DNA from: Paenibacillus typhae
GTDB lineage: Bacteria > Bacillota > Bacilli > Paenibacillales > Paenibacillaceae
Direction: 5' to 3'
Assembly: GCF_900099765.1 (NCBI RefSeq)
Contig: NZ_FNDX01000003.1
Coordinates: forward strand, 124,001-188,000
DNA: 64,000 nt
Below the pieces are notes generated by a model. The model saw only the letters and a program-made list of their open reading frames with translations, did not search any database and was not told where the DNA came from. A program made the position numbers and the translations under genes. Positions within the stretch are counted from its first letter, which is position 1. Every line of letters starts with the position of its first letter. Positions 45,270-55,051 of the stretch are shown here, one piece after another.

Positions 45270-47015
45270 ATGGTCAGGCGAGCGAATCTATTTGTCAAAA
45301 TGGTTGCGATTCTGTTCTCTCTCATTTTAGTAACACTCTTATTCTACGGCTTATCCTACCGCAAGGATATCGGAGTCATTACAGACCAGATCAAAACAAC
45401 CGATTTGAATCATCTGGAGTTTCTGACTCAGCAGATGGACAACAATATCAACCAGCTGGCAGGCAGCATGTATGCCCTTCAAAGAGATCCGACTATCCGT
45501 GACTATGAGCAGATTCAGCAGCTGGGCCACCTCATTGATCCCGCCCAGACCGTTATGACCGTCTTGGAGAAGCTTTCCCTGCAGACCAGCTCCAGCACGT
45601 GGGAGAACCGGATCGTCCTGTACAAGCCCCACACCGGTGAGACACTGGGATCGGATTCCTCACTCTCATTCGATTCCTCCATTCTGGAGAAGCCGCTGCA
45701 GCCGGGCTGGGAATATATTCCTGAAGACAAGGGCAGCAATGAGGCCGGCTTCCGTCTGCTGTTGTCGGATCCGGTGGAGGATAAAGGCAATCTCCGGCAG
45801 GCGGAGCTGCTGATGTCCATGTATTTTCCCGTATCCAATATTGAGCGGATGTTCGATACGTACCAGTCGCAAAACAAAGGTGACACCTTCCTGTATCATC
45901 CGGCCTACGGGGTCATTCTCTCCCGTCATACCGACAGGGAAATGGCCCGGCAGATCATTACGGCCATGGAGCCTCTGACAGGTCAGGAGACTTCGGATAT
46001 TTTCAGCCTCAGGGAAGGCAGCTTCCTCGTCAGTTCAGTCCCGTCCTCGGCTGTTACCTGGCAGGTCATTCATTATTCGCCTCTAAAACAGATCTTACAG
46101 CCTATCCAGAGCAGCCGTTTTACTTTTCTGACAGGCTCGGTCATCCTTTTGGTCATGAGTCTGCTGTTTTCCCTTCAGCTCTACCGCCAGGTGCAGCGTC
46201 CTGTAAGCCTCCTGCTGCGTTCGCTCAACAGAATGAAGGAAGGACGCTGGTCTACCCGGATTCATGCCAGGACCAATCCTGAGTTCACGATGCTTAATGA
46301 AGAGTTCAATGAAATGGCGGAGAAGATACAAGCTCTGATTGAACAGGTCTATCTGGAGCAGCTCCAGGCCAAAGATGCCCACCTGAAGCAGCTTCAATCA
46401 CAGATCAATCCGCATTTTCTCTATAATTGCCTGTTCTTTATCAAGAGCAAGGCCGTTATCGGGGATACAGCTTCAGTAGAAGCCATGGCTCTTAATCTTG
46501 GAGAATATTACCGTTATATCACCAGAGTCGACCATTCTCTCACAACGCTTGAGGATGAGCTGAAGCTGTTGGAGAATTACCTGGAGATTCAGAATCTAAG
46601 GAAACAGCGGATCGGTTATACGATGGATATCGCCGGTGAATTGCTGGGCATGCAGATCCCCCGGCTGCTGATTCAGCCCTTGGTTGAGAACAGCATTATT
46701 CACGGAATTGAGAAAAAGATCGGACAGGGCTTCATCCGGATCACGGCCAGCCAAACGTCTTCCGCAGTTATGGTCACTGTAGAGGACAACGGAGCCGGTA
46801 TGACCAGTGAGGCCATTGCCTCATTGCAGGCCAGATTGTCCGGACAGACACGTGACGAAGGAGGATGCGGCCTCTGGAACATCCAGCAGCGCCTTAAATA
46901 TCACTACGGCAATTCCTCCGGCCTTCTGATCTCCTCCTCCCCTGAAGGAGGACTAATAATCACTCTCTGTATGGAGAAGAAAGAGGAACACAATGCACCA
47001 AATTCTACTGGTTGA
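45270..47015 (+). CDS. Sensor histidine kinase, YesM type
   Basis: The 581-residue kinase has a membrane segment at about 8-28, an extracellular sensing domain of ~260 residues (dCache-like), a second membrane segment at about 290-310, a HAMP domain and the His_kinase domain with LQSQINPHFLYNCLFFIKSK (phospho-His near 382). An HATPase region follows with LVENSIIHGIEK (N box), VEDNGAGM (G1) and GGCGLWNIQQRL (G2). YesM-type kinases sense extracellular glycans, often through a binding protein. The stop lies 23 bp inside the regulator gene, so the two are coupled. Confidence 0.93.
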   Translation: MVRRANLFVKMVAILFSLILVTLLFYGLSYRKDIGVITDQIKTTDLNHLEFLTQQMDNNINQLAGSMYALQRDPTIRDYEQIQQLGHLIDPAQTVMTVLEKLSLQTSSSTWENRIVLYKPHTGETLGSDSSLSFDSSILEKPLQPGWEYIPEDKGSNEAGFRLLLSDPVEDKGNLRQAELLMSMYFPVSNIERMFDTYQSQNKGDTFLYHPAYGVILSRHTDREMARQIITAMEPLTGQETSDIFSLREGSFLVSSVPSSAVTWQVIHYSPLKQILQPIQSSRFTFLTGSVILLVMSLLFSLQLYRQVQRPVSLLLRSLNRMKEGRWSTRIHARTNPEFTMLNEEFNEMAEKIQALIEQVYLEQLQAKDAHLKQLQSQINPHFLYNCLFFIKSKAVIGDTASVEAMALNLGEYYRYITRVDHSLTTLEDELKLLENYLEIQNLRKQRIGYTMDIAGELLGMQIPRLLIQPLVENSIIHGIEKKIGQGFIRITASQTSSAVMVTVEDNGAGMTSEAIASLQARLSGQTRDEGGCGLWNIQQRLKYHYGNSSGLLISSSPEGGLIITLCMEKKEEHNAPNSTG

Positions 47016-48600
47016 TGACGAGCCGTATGTTGTCGATGATCTGTCCATCTCCCTTCCCTGGACAGAGATGGGTTTCGGGCTGGTTCACAAAGCCTACTCC
47101 GGGTACGAGGCTCTTGACCTGCTTCAGCGTTATCCGATTGACATTGTCGTAACGGATATTAATATGCCGGAAATCTCAGGCATTGAACTGATTGCTTCGA
47201 TCCGCAGCCGCTGGAAGCATATCCGGGTCGTTATGCTGACCGGCTATGCCGAATTCGAATACGCCCGCAAAGCGATAGAGGAGCAGGCCAGCGCTTATCT
47301 GCTGAAGCCGATTGCCAATGACCAGCTGGTTGCCGTCATCACCAAGCTCCAGAATGAGCTGCGCGGCGAATGGGAGGCATGGTCCTCCTACCAGCGGACG
47401 ATGCAGACATTCCGCGAGCACCTTCCGCTGCTCCGCGACCGCCTGCTCGGCGATCTGCTGCAGGGCCGTAAGCTTTCCGGGCCGCAGCTGCAGGAGCGGC
47501 TGGCACAGTTCGATCTGCCGCTCTCCACCAGCCAGCCGGTATGCCTTGCGGTTGTCAGACCCGAGGAGTTTTTCCGGCGCCAGGACATGCGCAGCATGCT
47601 GCTGTTTGAATATGCGATCATTAATATTGCGCAGGAGCTGTTTCAAGACCGTTTCCGCATCTGGTCCTGCAAGGATGTCCATGATTATCTTGTATTTCTG
47701 CTTCAGCCAAGGGAAGACATCGAATCCGGCAGCAATCCGGGCGATGAGGTAGCCCAGAGCGCTTACCAGCTGCAGAATCATGTCAGCACGCTGATTGGAG
47801 GCGGTCTGTCCGTTGTCACTACTGGCTGGGGAGGGTTCCCGGATCAGGTCTATTCTCTCTACCAGTCCGCTATTTCTGCCATCCGCCAGCATATCGGCAG
47901 CGAAACCGGCATTTATCTGGATGCCACTGACACAAGCGTTGCCCAGTCAGTTGAGATTCTCCAGCCGCTCTATGAGCCCCCGCTGCTCTCACATATGTTT
48001 GAGGCAAATAATTGGCAGGGGATTGAAGACAAGCTGAATGCCATTACAACAGAGCTGGGCCGCAATCCGGACCGCTCACTGGAGCATATCCACGAAGCCC
48101 GCCTGCATCTGGAAACGGCATTCTACTATTTTGCCCACAAGAACAATAAAATGCTGAGCGAGATTGTAGGCAATCCGCTGCTGGAGCAGCCCCCCTTCCA
48201 GACACCGGACAAGCTGCGGGAATGGGCGCTCCACGTCATTCTCCTCCTGAGAGAGCATTTTGAATCAGAGCGCCGGGACAGCCGTACTGTGCTGATCCAA
48301 AGCGTCCATGAATATATCAACAGCAATCTGCACTATGTCTCACTCCAGGCCATTGCCGATCATGTACAGATGCACCCGGTCTATCTGTCCAAAATGTACA
48401 AGCTGGAGACAGGCAAGCGAATCAGCGACTATATCGGTCAGGCCAAGATGGAAAAAGCGGCGTATCTGCTGATTCATACGCCGCTCAAAATATATGAGGT
48501 TTCCGCTGAGCTTGGTTATTCCAATGCCCATTATTTCATCAAGCTGTTTAAAGAATATACCGGAATGACCCCTCAGGAATACCGTGATCGGGCATTGTAA
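46993..48600 (+). CDS. Response regulator with AraC DNA-binding domain, YesN type
   Basis: The 535-residue protein has a receiver domain at 1-120 (LLVDDEPYVVDDL, phospho-acceptor Asp in DIVVTDINMPEISG near 55, LTGYAEFEYARKAIE, YLLKPI). A long linker region follows, then a C-terminal pair of AraC helix-turn-helix motifs (VSLQAIADHVQMHPVYLSKMYKLETGKRISDYI..., IYEVSAELGYSNAHYFIKLFKEYTGMTPQEYR). Partner of the YesM-type kinase. The likely targets are the surrounding beta-glucan genes, but no binding site can be shown. Confidence 0.93.
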   Translation: MHQILLVDDEPYVVDDLSISLPWTEMGFGLVHKAYSGYEALDLLQRYPIDIVVTDINMPEISGIELIASIRSRWKHIRVVMLTGYAEFEYARKAIEEQASAYLLKPIANDQLVAVITKLQNELRGEWEAWSSYQRTMQTFREHLPLLRDRLLGDLLQGRKLSGPQLQERLAQFDLPLSTSQPVCLAVVRPEEFFRRQDMRSMLLFEYAIINIAQELFQDRFRIWSCKDVHDYLVFLLQPREDIESGSNPGDEVAQSAYQLQNHVSTLIGGGLSVVTTGWGGFPDQVYSLYQSAISAIRQHIGSETGIYLDATDTSVAQSVEILQPLYEPPLLSHMFEANNWQGIEDKLNAITTELGRNPDRSLEHIHEARLHLETAFYYFAHKNNKMLSEIVGNPLLEQPPFQTPDKLREWALHVILLLREHFESERRDSRTVLIQSVHEYINSNLHYVSLQAIADHVQMHPVYLSKMYKLETGKRISDYIGQAKMEKAAYLLIHTPLKIYEVSAELGYSNAHYFIKLFKEYTGMTPQEYRDRAL

Positions 48601-48605
48601 CGGAC

Positions 48606-51578
48606 CTAGCCTTCAAATCGCAGCTCTACCTCATGGTCAAGACCGTCGTCAGCAGCCGGCACAAGCCCTGCCTCAAGCATACGGCCATCGAGCGTCAGAC
48701 GGGCAGTGCTGTCCTGCATCCGGCTGAAGCCCTCAGGTTTGCTGATCCGAATCCGGTACGAAGAGCCTCCAAGCTTCAAGGTGTAAGTCAATTCTGTCTG
48801 CTCCTCCCGCAGAATCGGATTGAGTGCGATTCCCTGGGACATGTACTCTATACCGAGCGCCTCCATCAGCGAGAGGGTGAGCCAGGTCGAGGTGCCGCTA
48901 AGCATCGGGCCAATGTTCTCACCGGTCTCGCTGTTGTTGTATTGCGTGCAGAATCTTGGATTTCCGCAGACTGCAAACGGATCATCCATCGTCTTGAACG
49001 GCAGGATCCGGTCCAGCAGCCAATATCCGAGGCGTCCCAGTTCAGCGGCAAGTTCTGCATCAGCCACCTCCTTGGCTCCCTTGAACATTGCTGCAGCAGC
49101 CATCATGCAGGCATGCTTGAATACGCCCCCGTTCTCACGGTCTCCCGGAAAATACTCGTCAGATGCTGTATGGGAGGATACCCGCCCCAGTGCAACAGGT
49201 GAAACCAGCTTCAAGCCGTAAGGGGTCATAAGGTGTGACTTCATTGTGTTCAGCATTACAGTGATCTGCGCTTCATCCGCACAGCCGGACAGGATGCTCC
49301 AGGTGAAGGAGTTCAGGAAATAAGAGCCGTCAGTGGCCGGATCGGCTGAGAGGCCGTCCCCGCCGGCACCCAAGTAGGTATATTCGCCGTCTGCATAGCG
49401 GTTGAACAGCACGCGCGCGAAAAAATCGCCCTTCCAGGCATGCTCTTGAATACGTCCCCGCAGCTCTTCCCCGAAACGGTCAAGCTCTGCAGCATAATCC
49501 GTTTCTCCCTTCCGGACAGCCAGGACAGACAGCTCATCTACAGCCACCTTGAGCAGAAAAGCATTCATGACACTCTCGGAATAATCACTGTCCAGTGGAT
49601 CGCCAAATACTCCGCCTGCCTGCAGCTGCTTACGGTAACGCTCTTCCTTGGCCGGGCCGTTCAGATACGTATCATCCAGCTTCAGACAGTCATTCCAGTC
49701 GGCGTAGTCCAGCAGCGGAAGCCCATGACGGCCCACCGAAATCCGGCCTGAGTAGACAATAATCGCCTTCAAAGTCTCGAAAACCGGCCGGCTGGAGTCT
49801 TGTCCCGCCACCGGGCAGGTTTCGTCCAGGAATTCGAGATCGCCTGTCAGCATTACGTAACGGTAGACCGCCTGAACAAGCCATAAGGCATCATCGGACC
49901 ATTTACCGGGCTCCTTGCCGTTCCAGAAGAAATTGTGATAGGCATAGCCCAGCCCGAATACCATGCTGGTCCATTCCTTCAGGAGACTCTTCACCAGACC
50001 GCTTCTTCCCATACTGGTAAAATAGTACATCGAGGCGTACAAATCCTGGATCTCACGGAAGCCTATTTCCCTATAACCTTTTTGTGTCTGGCAAAAGGAG
50101 CGTGAGACAAAGGACTGGTAGAGCACCTGAAAAGGCAGATTGCGGTTGACGAATACATCGAAATTTTCATCACCGGAAGCTACCTGCAGGAACTTGCCGT
50201 ACTCACGCACGAAGCCTGCCGATTCGGCCAGCGCCATTTCTGCCGCACTGCGGGCAGAGAACCGGTTAATCAGCGCCCCTACCTCGTCAGCAAGCACTGT
50301 ATCGTTCCAGGGCGCACCGCTCTTGTCGGAGACAAGTCCGGTCAACTGGTCGACAGCTGAGGTACCTCCTGCCGGAATAGAAACCTCACCAGCTACAGCG
50401 AAGAAGCCGGGTCCCTTGCGCTGCAGAATGCTGCTTAGCCTGAGTGCACCAGCCGGACGGTGCAGAGAGCCCGTACCGACAAATTCATTGTAGCTGAGGC
50501 AGTATTCGCGCGGCAGCACAGCCCCGTCATTCCCGTGAATGATCATGGTGTGAAAGCGCAGGTCATGCCTGCCGCCTTCCGGATAATAATCGGGGCTGAC
50601 AGCCGCCACCGCTCCGGCGGAATCCTGGAGCACGCCGCCCTGCATAATGATATTGCTGTACAGCACATCCTCAAACAGTGCTCCTGGAGCAGCGGAGCCA
50701 AACATTCCGGTATAGACAATCCGCAGGCGGCGTTCAGCTTCTCCGAGGTTTACAAGCTCAATCCGCTGTGCTTCTGTTGCCAGAGGCATACCCTCGGAGT
50801 GGGGAAGAATAAAGATCGTACGGGTAATTTCCAGACCGCAGCGGGTCCGGTAAGTAATAACCGTTGCATTCTGCGAATGCCGGCAGACCGCCGATTCAAT
50901 GCGTTCGTCTCCGGGGTCAGCAGAATAAAAGATCTGCTTCCCTTCCTCGAACAAATAAAATTGCCGGTTAGCCGGGAACCCGTTCTCCTCCTGGCGCATA
51001 TCCCAGCGTGTCGCCAGTACCTGGGTTGCGGCGTGTGAGCGGAAGCTGCCGCCCCCGAAGCGGTCAACAACGCTCTTGGGAGTGGTCTGCAGCGGATGAG
51101 GGAAGCTTAGGCGGTTGCCCAAGAGCAGATTAACCGCAAAGTGCGGTCCCGGCACCGGTGAACGCAGGTCGATTACATGCTCTCCCTCGGCATTTAGCTC
51201 CCCTGCCCAGCCTGGCGCAGCTTGCAGCAGCACCAGCGCCTCCGATTCAGCAGCCTCCGGGATGTTTATGGTCTGCTCCTCATTCCCCGCATCCCGGATA
51301 TATAAAGACAGCTTGGTTCCTTGACTGTTCATGGCGAACAGAGCGGACGCGCCGGCTTCAGCCGGTAGCAATGCAGCTATGGCCGGAAGCTTGAGCAGCT
51401 CCTGGATGGCAGGCAGCCTAAACGGCAAGCCTGCTATCCCTACAGCCCCCCGGCGTTCAGAATCGGTAAAAAGTGCGCTGACGTTCTCTACGGTACCGAT
51501 CCGGCCGGCAAACACTTGTCTCAGAATATCCTCGGCCGAGGCCTTGGTTTCTCTTGCAGTATTCCAATTTAGCAACAT
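48606..51578 (-). CDS. GH94-like glycoside phosphorylase (beta-glucan oligosaccharides)
   Basis: About 990 residues. An N-terminal beta-sandwich is followed by an (alpha/alpha)6 barrel with the phosphorylase motif DYADWNDCL (catalytic Asp, around residue 625), PGDRENGGVFKH, and the phosphate-site SGTSTWL near 890. These are hallmarks of GH94 (cellobiose, laminaribiose, chitobiose phosphorylases) and related GH149/GH161 enzymes that split beta-glucosides with phosphate. There is no signal peptide, so it acts in the cytoplasm on imported oligosaccharides. In a locus with GH16 enzymes, laminaribiose or a short beta-1,3-glucan is the best guess. The start at 51578 follows AGGAAGGGTGA; the first ATG 21 bp earlier has no such site. 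Same strand as the ABC genes, 31 bp after. Confidence 0.85.
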   Translation of the reverse strand: MLLNWNTARETKASAEDILRQVFAGRIGTVENVSALFTDSERRGAVGIAGLPFRLPAIQELLKLPAIAALLPAEAGASALFAMNSQGTKLSLYIRDAGNEEQTINIPEAAESEALVLLQAAPGWAGELNAEGEHVIDLRSPVPGPHFAVNLLLGNRLSFPHPLQTTPKSVVDRFGGGSFRSHAATQVLATRWDMRQEENGFPANRQFYLFEEGKQIFYSADPGDERIESAVCRHSQNATVITYRTRCGLEITRTIFILPHSEGMPLATEAQRIELVNLGEAERRLRIVYTGMFGSAAPGALFEDVLYSNIIMQGGVLQDSAGAVAAVSPDYYPEGGRHDLRFHTMIIHGNDGAVLPREYCLSYNEFVGTGSLHRPAGALRLSSILQRKGPGFFAVAGEVSIPAGGTSAVDQLTGLVSDKSGAPWNDTVLADEVGALINRFSARSAAEMALAESAGFVREYGKFLQVASGDENFDVFVNRNLPFQVLYQSFVSRSFCQTQKGYREIGFREIQDLYASMYYFTSMGRSGLVKSLLKEWTSMVFGLGYAYHNFFWNGKEPGKWSDDALWLVQAVYRYVMLTGDLEFLDETCPVAGQDSSRPVFETLKAIIVYSGRISVGRHGLPLLDYADWNDCLKLDDTYLNGPAKEERYRKQLQAGGVFGDPLDSDYSESVMNAFLLKVAVDELSVLAVRKGETDYAAELDRFGEELRGRIQEHAWKGDFFARVLFNRYADGEYTYLGAGGDGLSADPATDGSYFLNSFTWSILSGCADEAQITVMLNTMKSHLMTPYGLKLVSPVALGRVSSHTASDEYFPGDRENGGVFKHACMMAAAAMFKGAKEVADAELAAELGRLGYWLLDRILPFKTMDDPFAVCGNPRFCTQYNNSETGENIGPMLSGTSTWLTLSLMEALGIEYMSQGIALNPILREEQTELTYTLKLGGSSYRIRISKPEGFSRMQDSTARLTLDGRMLEAGLVPAADDGLDHEVELRFEG

Positions 51579-51609
51579 CAATTTCACCCTTCCTGGCATA
51601 ACTGGCGGA

Positions 51610-52467
51610 TCAGCCCTTGACGGCGCCCGCGGTCATACCGCTGATAAAGTACTTCTGCGTCATGAAGAATACCACCATAACGGGTACCGTTACGACAGTC
51701 GAAGCCGCCATCAGCAGATCATAGCGGGTATTGTACTGTCCGACAAACAAGCGGATACCGACCGGAATCGTCTGTACATCCGAACTGGTGGTAAGCACCC
51801 AGGCGAACAAAAGCTCATCCCACGCCGTAAGGAAGATAAAGATGCCGGTCGCAATGATGCCGGGTACGGACAGCGGCAGAATGATTTTGTAAAAAGCCTG
51901 AAATTTGGAGCAGCCGTCAATGGCCGCCGACTCCTCCAGATCTCTTGGGATAGAGACAAAGAACCCGCGCATGATCCAGATACTGATCGGAGTATAAAAC
52001 GCCGTATAGACAAGAATCATTCCCCAGTACGTGTTGATCATCGGTAAGCCGAACGTATTCTTAATCCACAGGAACATCAGGTAAATCGGGAACAGGAACA
52101 TAATACCCGGAATAAGCTGCGTGGATATGATACTCATACTGAACGCCTTCGATCCCGGAAAATCAAACCGGGCCAGCGCATATCCGGCCAGAACGGCAAA
52201 GGTGCCGGCCAGCAGGGTTGTTGCACCGCAGATCAGCAGGCTGTTCCGGAAATAGATGGCGAAATTAACGGTGTCCCACATGTTGATGTAATTGACCCAC
52301 TGCGGCTTCGTCAGACTGAAGCTTGTGATGCCGTTCAGAATCTGGTCGTTGGAGTGCAATGAGGTAAAGATCATCCAAATAATCGGGAAGATCGTCACGA
52401 TGACAATCATCCAGGTCAGTGAAGTCAGCAGAAATGAAGAGACAGAACGTTTTCTATGTGTACTCAT
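51610..52467 (-). CDS. Carbohydrate ABC importer permease (MalG type)
   Basis: The 285-residue inner-membrane protein has six hydrophobic segments and the MalG-type EAA loop, here EESAAIDGCSKFQAFYKIILPLSVPG (about 185-210), which docks the ATPase. It overlaps the preceding permease gene by 4 bp (ATGA) and is followed after 31 bp by the phosphorylase gene. No ATPase is encoded here; in Firmicutes the shared ATPase MsmX commonly serves such importers. Confidence 0.94.
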   Translation of the reverse strand: MSTHRKRSVSSFLLTSLTWMIVIVTIFPIIWMIFTSLHSNDQILNGITSFSLTKPQWVNYINMWDTVNFAIYFRNSLLICGATTLLAGTFAVLAGYALARFDFPGSKAFSMSIISTQLIPGIMFLFPIYLMFLWIKNTFGLPMINTYWGMILVYTAFYTPISIWIMRGFFVSIPRDLEESAAIDGCSKFQAFYKIILPLSVPGIIATGIFIFLTAWDELLFAWVLTTSSDVQTIPVGIRLFVGQYNTRYDLLMAASTVVTVPVMVVFFMTQKYFISGMTAGAVKG

Positions 52468-53444
52468 TGGGCATTCAACTCCGATCTAAAGACGCGGTAC
52501 CATACACCGACGACCATCAGCATTACGAACATCAGCATCATTGAAGCGGCCGAGCCGGAACCAAACGCCCAATAGCCGAAGGATTGGCGGGTTAAGGCGG
52601 TCATCAGAAGGTCTCCCCATTCTCCCGGATATCCGGCACCGTTACCGAACATGGTGGAAACGATATTGTAGGAGTAGACATTGTTAATGATCTGGAACAA
52701 GAGCTGTACCGCAATAACCGGCTTGAGCATAGGCAGCGTGATATTCCAGAACTGGCGGAGCTTATTGGCACCGTCAATTGTAGCCGCCTCATAGATATCC
52801 TCAGGAATGGTCTGCAGTCCGGCCAGGAAAATGACCATCAGGAACGGCCAGCCGCGCCAGATCGTCGGAATAATAATCGCCCAGATGGTATTGGGCCCAA
52901 GCAGCCAGAATGGCTTGTCGTTGAAGAGGTGCAGCACATCAACCAGAAAATAGTTGATAATGCCGTTTTGCTGCCACATGAAGCCCCAGAGCACACCGAC
53001 AACATAAGACGGGATGACCCAGGGCAGCAGCATAGCGGTACGGGCAATGCCGCGGCCGGGAAAATCCCGGTTCAGCAGCATGGCCATCATCAGGCCCATA
53101 ATCATTACACCAATAGTTACAATAACCGCATAGATGGCCGTGTTGCGAATTGCAAAATTCAGCCCCTGACGGACCGGATTATCGGAGTTAAACAGCAGGC
53201 CGATATAGTTGTCCATCCCAACAAACGGGGCTTTCAAATATTTCACCAGCGTAAATTGATTCAGCTTCAAAAATGACATCCAGATTCCCTGCAGCATCGG
53301 GAGCAAATGCACCAGCATCATGAAGATGATGGTCGGCACCATCAGCATGTAGGCGAACTTATTATCTTTGACCCGCTTTCGCCACAGCCCGCGCTTGCCG
53401 GAAGGGGCATTTGCCGGAAGTTTATTTTCAGTATGGAGTCCCAT
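52464..53444 (-). CDS. Carbohydrate ABC importer permease (MalF type)
   Basis: The 326-residue membrane protein has a charged cytoplasmic start, six segments (first at about 31-52) and the EAA loop YEAATIDGANKLRQFWNITLPML (about 218-240). MalF partner of the following MalG-type gene, with which it overlaps by 4 bp. It follows the binding-protein gene by 75 bp. Confidence 0.94.
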   Translation of the reverse strand: MGLHTENKLPANAPSGKRGLWRKRVKDNKFAYMLMVPTIIFMMLVHLLPMLQGIWMSFLKLNQFTLVKYLKAPFVGMDNYIGLLFNSDNPVRQGLNFAIRNTAIYAVIVTIGVMIMGLMMAMLLNRDFPGRGIARTAMLLPWVIPSYVVGVLWGFMWQQNGIINYFLVDVLHLFNDKPFWLLGPNTIWAIIIPTIWRGWPFLMVIFLAGLQTIPEDIYEAATIDGANKLRQFWNITLPMLKPVIAVQLLFQIINNVYSYNIVSTMFGNGAGYPGEWGDLLMTALTRQSFGYWAFGSGSAASMMLMFVMLMVVGVWYRVFRSELNAQ

Positions 53445-53519
53445 CTCTTATCCCTCGCTTTGTTAATGAAAGAAACCGCCGTGCCCTAATAGCGCGGCGG
53501 CCTCTCAAAATTCAAGTCG

Positions 53520-54917
53520 TTATTGATTAATAATGGCTTTGACTTCAGACGCCGCGGAGTCCAGCTCCTCCTTGATGCTCTCTTTGCTGTATTTGCCCTT
53601 TACGCCGGCCACAATATCCCAAACGTTGGCAAAGTGCTTCTGCAGTGCTGTTTCTGTTGGTCCCCATTGCGGAATGGCCGGATATGTTCTTCCGTATTTG
53701 GTTGCTTCCGAGAATGCTTTCATATTGGCATCAAGATCCGGTGATTCCAGAAGAGACAACTTGGCAGGAAGCTGCCCGGATACCTGAGCATAGGCTTTCT
53801 GCGCCTCATCCGAGGTCAGGTATTTAATAACCTCCCAGGTGGCTTCCTTGTTCTTGGAGCCGCTGAACACGGTCAGCTCGCTGCCGCCGACAAAGGTAGC
53901 CTGTCCGCCGGGACCGGCAGGAAGCGGAGCTACCGCAAAGTTCTTGGCCGCCTTCTTGTCATCCATACCGCCGTTAGCTTTTGGTGTGGCAAAGTTTTTG
54001 GCGAGCCATGGTCCGGAGATAATGACCGCTGACTTGCCGTCGCCGAAATCACTCTCAATCTGTGAAGAGTTCTTTTCAAGTGAGGACTTTTCGACAAGAC
54101 CTTCATTCGCAAGCCCTGTATAGAACATAACACCTTCCAGACCCTTCTCTTCATTGAAGACTACATTCTTGTTGTCCTCAGACAGAACGTCGCCGCCTGC
54201 TGCCCAGATCCAAGGGAAAATATTATGCACAACGTTCCAGTCGTTTTTGCCCGGAAGTCCAAGTGCAGCGATCTTCTTGCCGTCAACCGTTTGTCCGTTC
54301 ACTGCTTCCAGCGCACTCTTGAAGGAGTCCCAATCCTTGAACGCAGTTTCCGTATTTACCCCGGCCTGCTTAAACACATCGGTCCGGTAGTAGATGGCCC
54401 GCGCATCAACAAACCAAGGTATGCCGTATACCTCGCTGTCACCTGCGATGGAGGTTGTATTCCAGATGGCCGGCAGGAAGGCTTCGGCACCGCCAACATC
54501 GGCCACCTTGTCGGTCACCTTGTCAATGCCGCCCATGCTGGCAATTGCCGGCACCCAGGTCGATCCAAGCTGAAGAATATCGGGGCCTTCACCGCTTGTA
54601 GCCGCGGTTGTAATCTTGGTCCAGGCGGAGCCCCAGTCCAGGACGGTTACTTTTACAGTGACATTCGGATGCTCTTTCAGATAAGGATCAAGGGTCTGCA
54701 GGAAGTCGGCATCCGGCTTGGGACTGTTCGGCATTACCCAGGCATTCAAGGTAACCGGTTTTGTACTCGGGGCGGCAGTTGCCGTAGTCGCATTGGAACC
54801 TTTCTGCTCTCCTCCGTTGTTAGAAGAATTTGAAGAATTGTTATTGCCTCCGCAACCGCTGACGGCCAATGAAAATGCCATAAGCAGTGCACTGATGGAT
54901 ACTGCTGTCTTTTTCAC
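53520..54917 (-). CDS. Carbohydrate ABC importer solute-binding lipoprotein
   Basis: The 465-residue family-1 extracellular binding protein has a lipoprotein signal MKKTAVSISALLMAFSLAVSGCGG (Cys near 22), an Asn/Ser-rich tether and then the mature domain (LDWGSAWTKITTAATSGEGPDILQLGSTW, GSELTVFSGSKNKEATWEVIKYL). The start is GTG 54917 with GGGGGAGA upstream. First of the importer genes (binding protein, MalF, MalG, phosphorylase), so the captured sugar is presumably the phosphorylase substrate. Confidence 0.94.
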   Translation of the reverse strand: MKKTAVSISALLMAFSLAVSGCGGNNNSSNSSNNGGEQKGSNATTATAAPSTKPVTLNAWVMPNSPKPDADFLQTLDPYLKEHPNVTVKVTVLDWGSAWTKITTAATSGEGPDILQLGSTWVPAIASMGGIDKVTDKVADVGGAEAFLPAIWNTTSIAGDSEVYGIPWFVDARAIYYRTDVFKQAGVNTETAFKDWDSFKSALEAVNGQTVDGKKIAALGLPGKNDWNVVHNIFPWIWAAGGDVLSEDNKNVVFNEEKGLEGVMFYTGLANEGLVEKSSLEKNSSQIESDFGDGKSAVIISGPWLAKNFATPKANGGMDDKKAAKNFAVAPLPAGPGGQATFVGGSELTVFSGSKNKEATWEVIKYLTSDEAQKAYAQVSGQLPAKLSLLESPDLDANMKAFSEATKYGRTYPAIPQWGPTETALQKHFANVWDIVAGVKGKYSKESIKEELDSAASEVKAIINQ

Positions 54918-54988
54918 AATAAATCTCCCCCATTGTCATTTGAAGATCAGGGAGAACGGCTGCCCGCCCCCCCCATACTCTGATTATA

Positions 54989-55008
54989 AGAGCGTTTCTG
55001 GCCGCTCT
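54989..55008 (-). other. Short hairpin between the SLH-glucanase and the importer genes
   Basis: AGAGCG, eight-base loop, CGCTCT, without a T-run, so a weak terminator at best. Beside it is a run of eight C (54967-54974) in the 134-bp gap. Confidence 0.35.
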
Positions 55009-55051
55009 AAATACCAAATCCCAAGCCTGTATAACAAATTATTAAGCTTGC

